Source of the DNA: Spirochaetaceae bacterium
GTDB lineage: Bacteria > Spirochaetota > Spirochaetia > Treponematales > Breznakiellaceae
Direction: 5' to 3'
Length of the DNA: 5,563 nt
NCBI GenBank assembly: GCA_031284295.1
Contig: JAITAE010000214.1
Coordinates: forward strand, 1-5,563
In this document: positions 4,662-5,563 of the stretch, in pieces
Layout of the letters: each line of letters opens with the position of its first letter
Position numbering within the stretch: the stretch's first letter is position 1
Program-made: the position numbers and the translations under genes
The notes under the pieces: generated by a model
Databases searched by the model: none
Seen by the model: the letters and a program-made list of their open reading frames with translations, nothing else
What the model was told of the DNA's origin: nothing

Positions 4662-5563
4662 TTACAAAACCCCCTCAAACAATTCACTTTTTTGTTTATT
4701 GACTCTAGTTTGAATAGCTTTTTTATTTTCCCTCATTTGCAAACCCAGCGTATTCCTTTCCCAGAATACCCCACTTGAATATCCCTGAATGTTAGTATCA
4801 GTATCAGACAATAATAAGCGTTTTTCTGTCCAACAGCAATATTCTTCATTAATTTCAATACCAACATATTTACGGCCTAATTTTTTTGCTACAACAGATG
4901 TTGTGCCTGAACCTAAAAACGGATCCAATATGATTCCATTTTCTGGACTGCTTGCCAGTATTAATTTGGCGATTAATTTTTCCGGTTTTTGGGTTGGATG
5001 ATCCGTATTTTCTGGCATTGACCAATATGGTATAGAAATATCATCCCAAAAATTGCTAGGATATGTAAGTCTAAAATTACCATTGTTAGTTTTCTCCCAG
5101 TCTTTTGGTTTACCGTTCTCTTTGTACGGAGCAATTACCTTCCGTTTTTGTTTCACGGCGTCTACATTAAAATAGTATTCTTCCCCTTTTGTTCCAAACC
5201 AAATATCTTCCGCCGCATTTTTCCAATTAGCCTTTGCCCCTCGGCCTTTTTCTCTCTGCCAGATTATTCTGTTGCGAATTATAGTAAAATCCCGTATAAT
5301 TTGATACAAACAAAAAGTACTTTTCCAATCTCCACAAATATAGACAGATCCGGTTGGTTTTAACGTTTTTATAATTTTTGGAAACCAGCTTTTTAAATAT
5401 TCTAAATATGCTTCATCATTTGTTTTTGAAAATCTAAATCCATGAAAATTTTTATCTAAATTATATGGCGGATCTATTATCAATAAATCAACAAATTCGA
5501 CAGGCAACAAATCTATAATATCAAACAAATCTCCACAAATTGTTTTATTTATTAATTCAGATA
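4662..5563 (-). CDS. Type II DNA methyltransferase, beta class, probably N6-adenine (5' end beyond the window)
   Basis: This enzyme would methylate the recognition site of the adjacent endonuclease and protect the host. The frame is open to the right edge; the visible part is 299 residues. It begins SELINKTICGDLFDIIDLLP, and the CGD block is normally near the N-terminus of such enzymes, so probably fewer than 20 residues are missing. The TTG at 5528 is an internal leucine, not the start. Motif order defines the beta class: catalytic DPPY (visible residues 30-33), a target-recognition middle including IIWQREKGRGAKANWKNA, PTQKP (189-193), then the SAM-binding DPFLGSGTT (213-221) and YVGIEINEEY. 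DPPY favours adenine over cytosine as substrate. The last 50 residues are polar and unlike the core. The TAA stop is immediately followed by the ATG of the endonuclease. All key motifs look intact, so the enzyme may still be active although its partner is broken. The AT-rich codon use contrasts with the importer operon and suggests transfer. Confidence 0.92.
   Translation of the reverse strand, partial: SELINKTICGDLFDIIDLLPVEFVDLLIIDPPYNLDKNFHGFRFSKTNDEAYLEYLKSWFPKIIKTLKPTGSVYICGDWKSTFCLYQIIRDFTIIRNRIIWQREKGRGAKANWKNAAEDIWFGTKGEEYYFNVDAVKQKRKVIAPYKENGKPKDWEKTNNGNFRLTYPSNFWDDISIPYWSMPENTDHPTQKPEKLIAKLILASSPENGIILDPFLGSGTTSVVAKKLGRKYVGIEINEEYCCWTEKRLLLSDTDTNIQGYSSGVFWERNTLGLQMRENKKAIQTRVNKQKSELFEGVL
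4670..4676 (-). promoter_or_regulatory. Ribosome-binding site for the endonuclease gene
   Basis: GAGGGGG on the - strand lies 8 nt before the ATG at 4661 and inside the last codons of the methyltransferase gene. It fixes the endonuclease start and shows that the two genes are read from one message. Confidence 0.7.

Noticed and set aside
5526..5528. TTG at 5528 as start of the methyltransferase
   Set aside because: The frame continues upstream to the edge with SELINKTICGD, matching the family N-terminus. The TTG encodes an internal leucine.

Overview
The window is bacterial DNA made of two blocks of very different composition, separated and flanked by repeat-rich DNA. The left and middle part (about 560-3370) is GC-rich and holds a tight three-gene ABC importer operon on the + strand. 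It encodes a substrate-binding lipoprotein, a FecCD/BtuC-type permease and a FecE/BtuD-type ATPase, overlapping by 26 and 8 nt. This is the classic layout of a vitamin B12, ferric-siderophore or heme importer. No riboswitch or metal box was recognised that would decide between these substrates.

The right part (about 3710-5563) is AT-rich and on the - strand. It holds a restriction-modification locus: a beta-class DNA methyltransferase running off the right edge, followed with no spacer by a PD-(D/E)XK restriction endonuclease whose C-terminal block resembles HpaI as I recall it. The endonuclease gene is broken by a one-base frameshift in a G-rich run near 4183-4190. Immediately downstream lies the decayed middle of a second, unrelated DNA methyltransferase. 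It is recognisable only when two homopolymer frameshifts and one in-frame TAA are read through. The locus therefore looks like a decaying defence island acquired from a low-GC source.

The left edge (1-135, - strand) holds the first 45 codons of an IS5-family transposase. Beyond it come a perfect 34-bp palindrome, a further inverted copy and a separate 16-bp-stem hairpin. The motif also recurs in part at 540-552, close to the signal peptide of the binding protein. The 330-555 stretch is open in frame with the binding protein but does not look like part of it; an inserted repeat may have displaced the original promoter and start. The 3370-3708 spacer is a second cluster of inverted repeats, and its outer arm ends exactly where the methyltransferase relic stops.

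The host cannot be named with confidence. A GC-rich core, many short palindromic repeats, IS5-type elements and a low-GC restriction island would fit a host-associated spirochaete such as a termite-gut Treponema, but that is only a guess. The most noteworthy content is the pair of degraded restriction-modification components and the repeat insertions around the importer operon.
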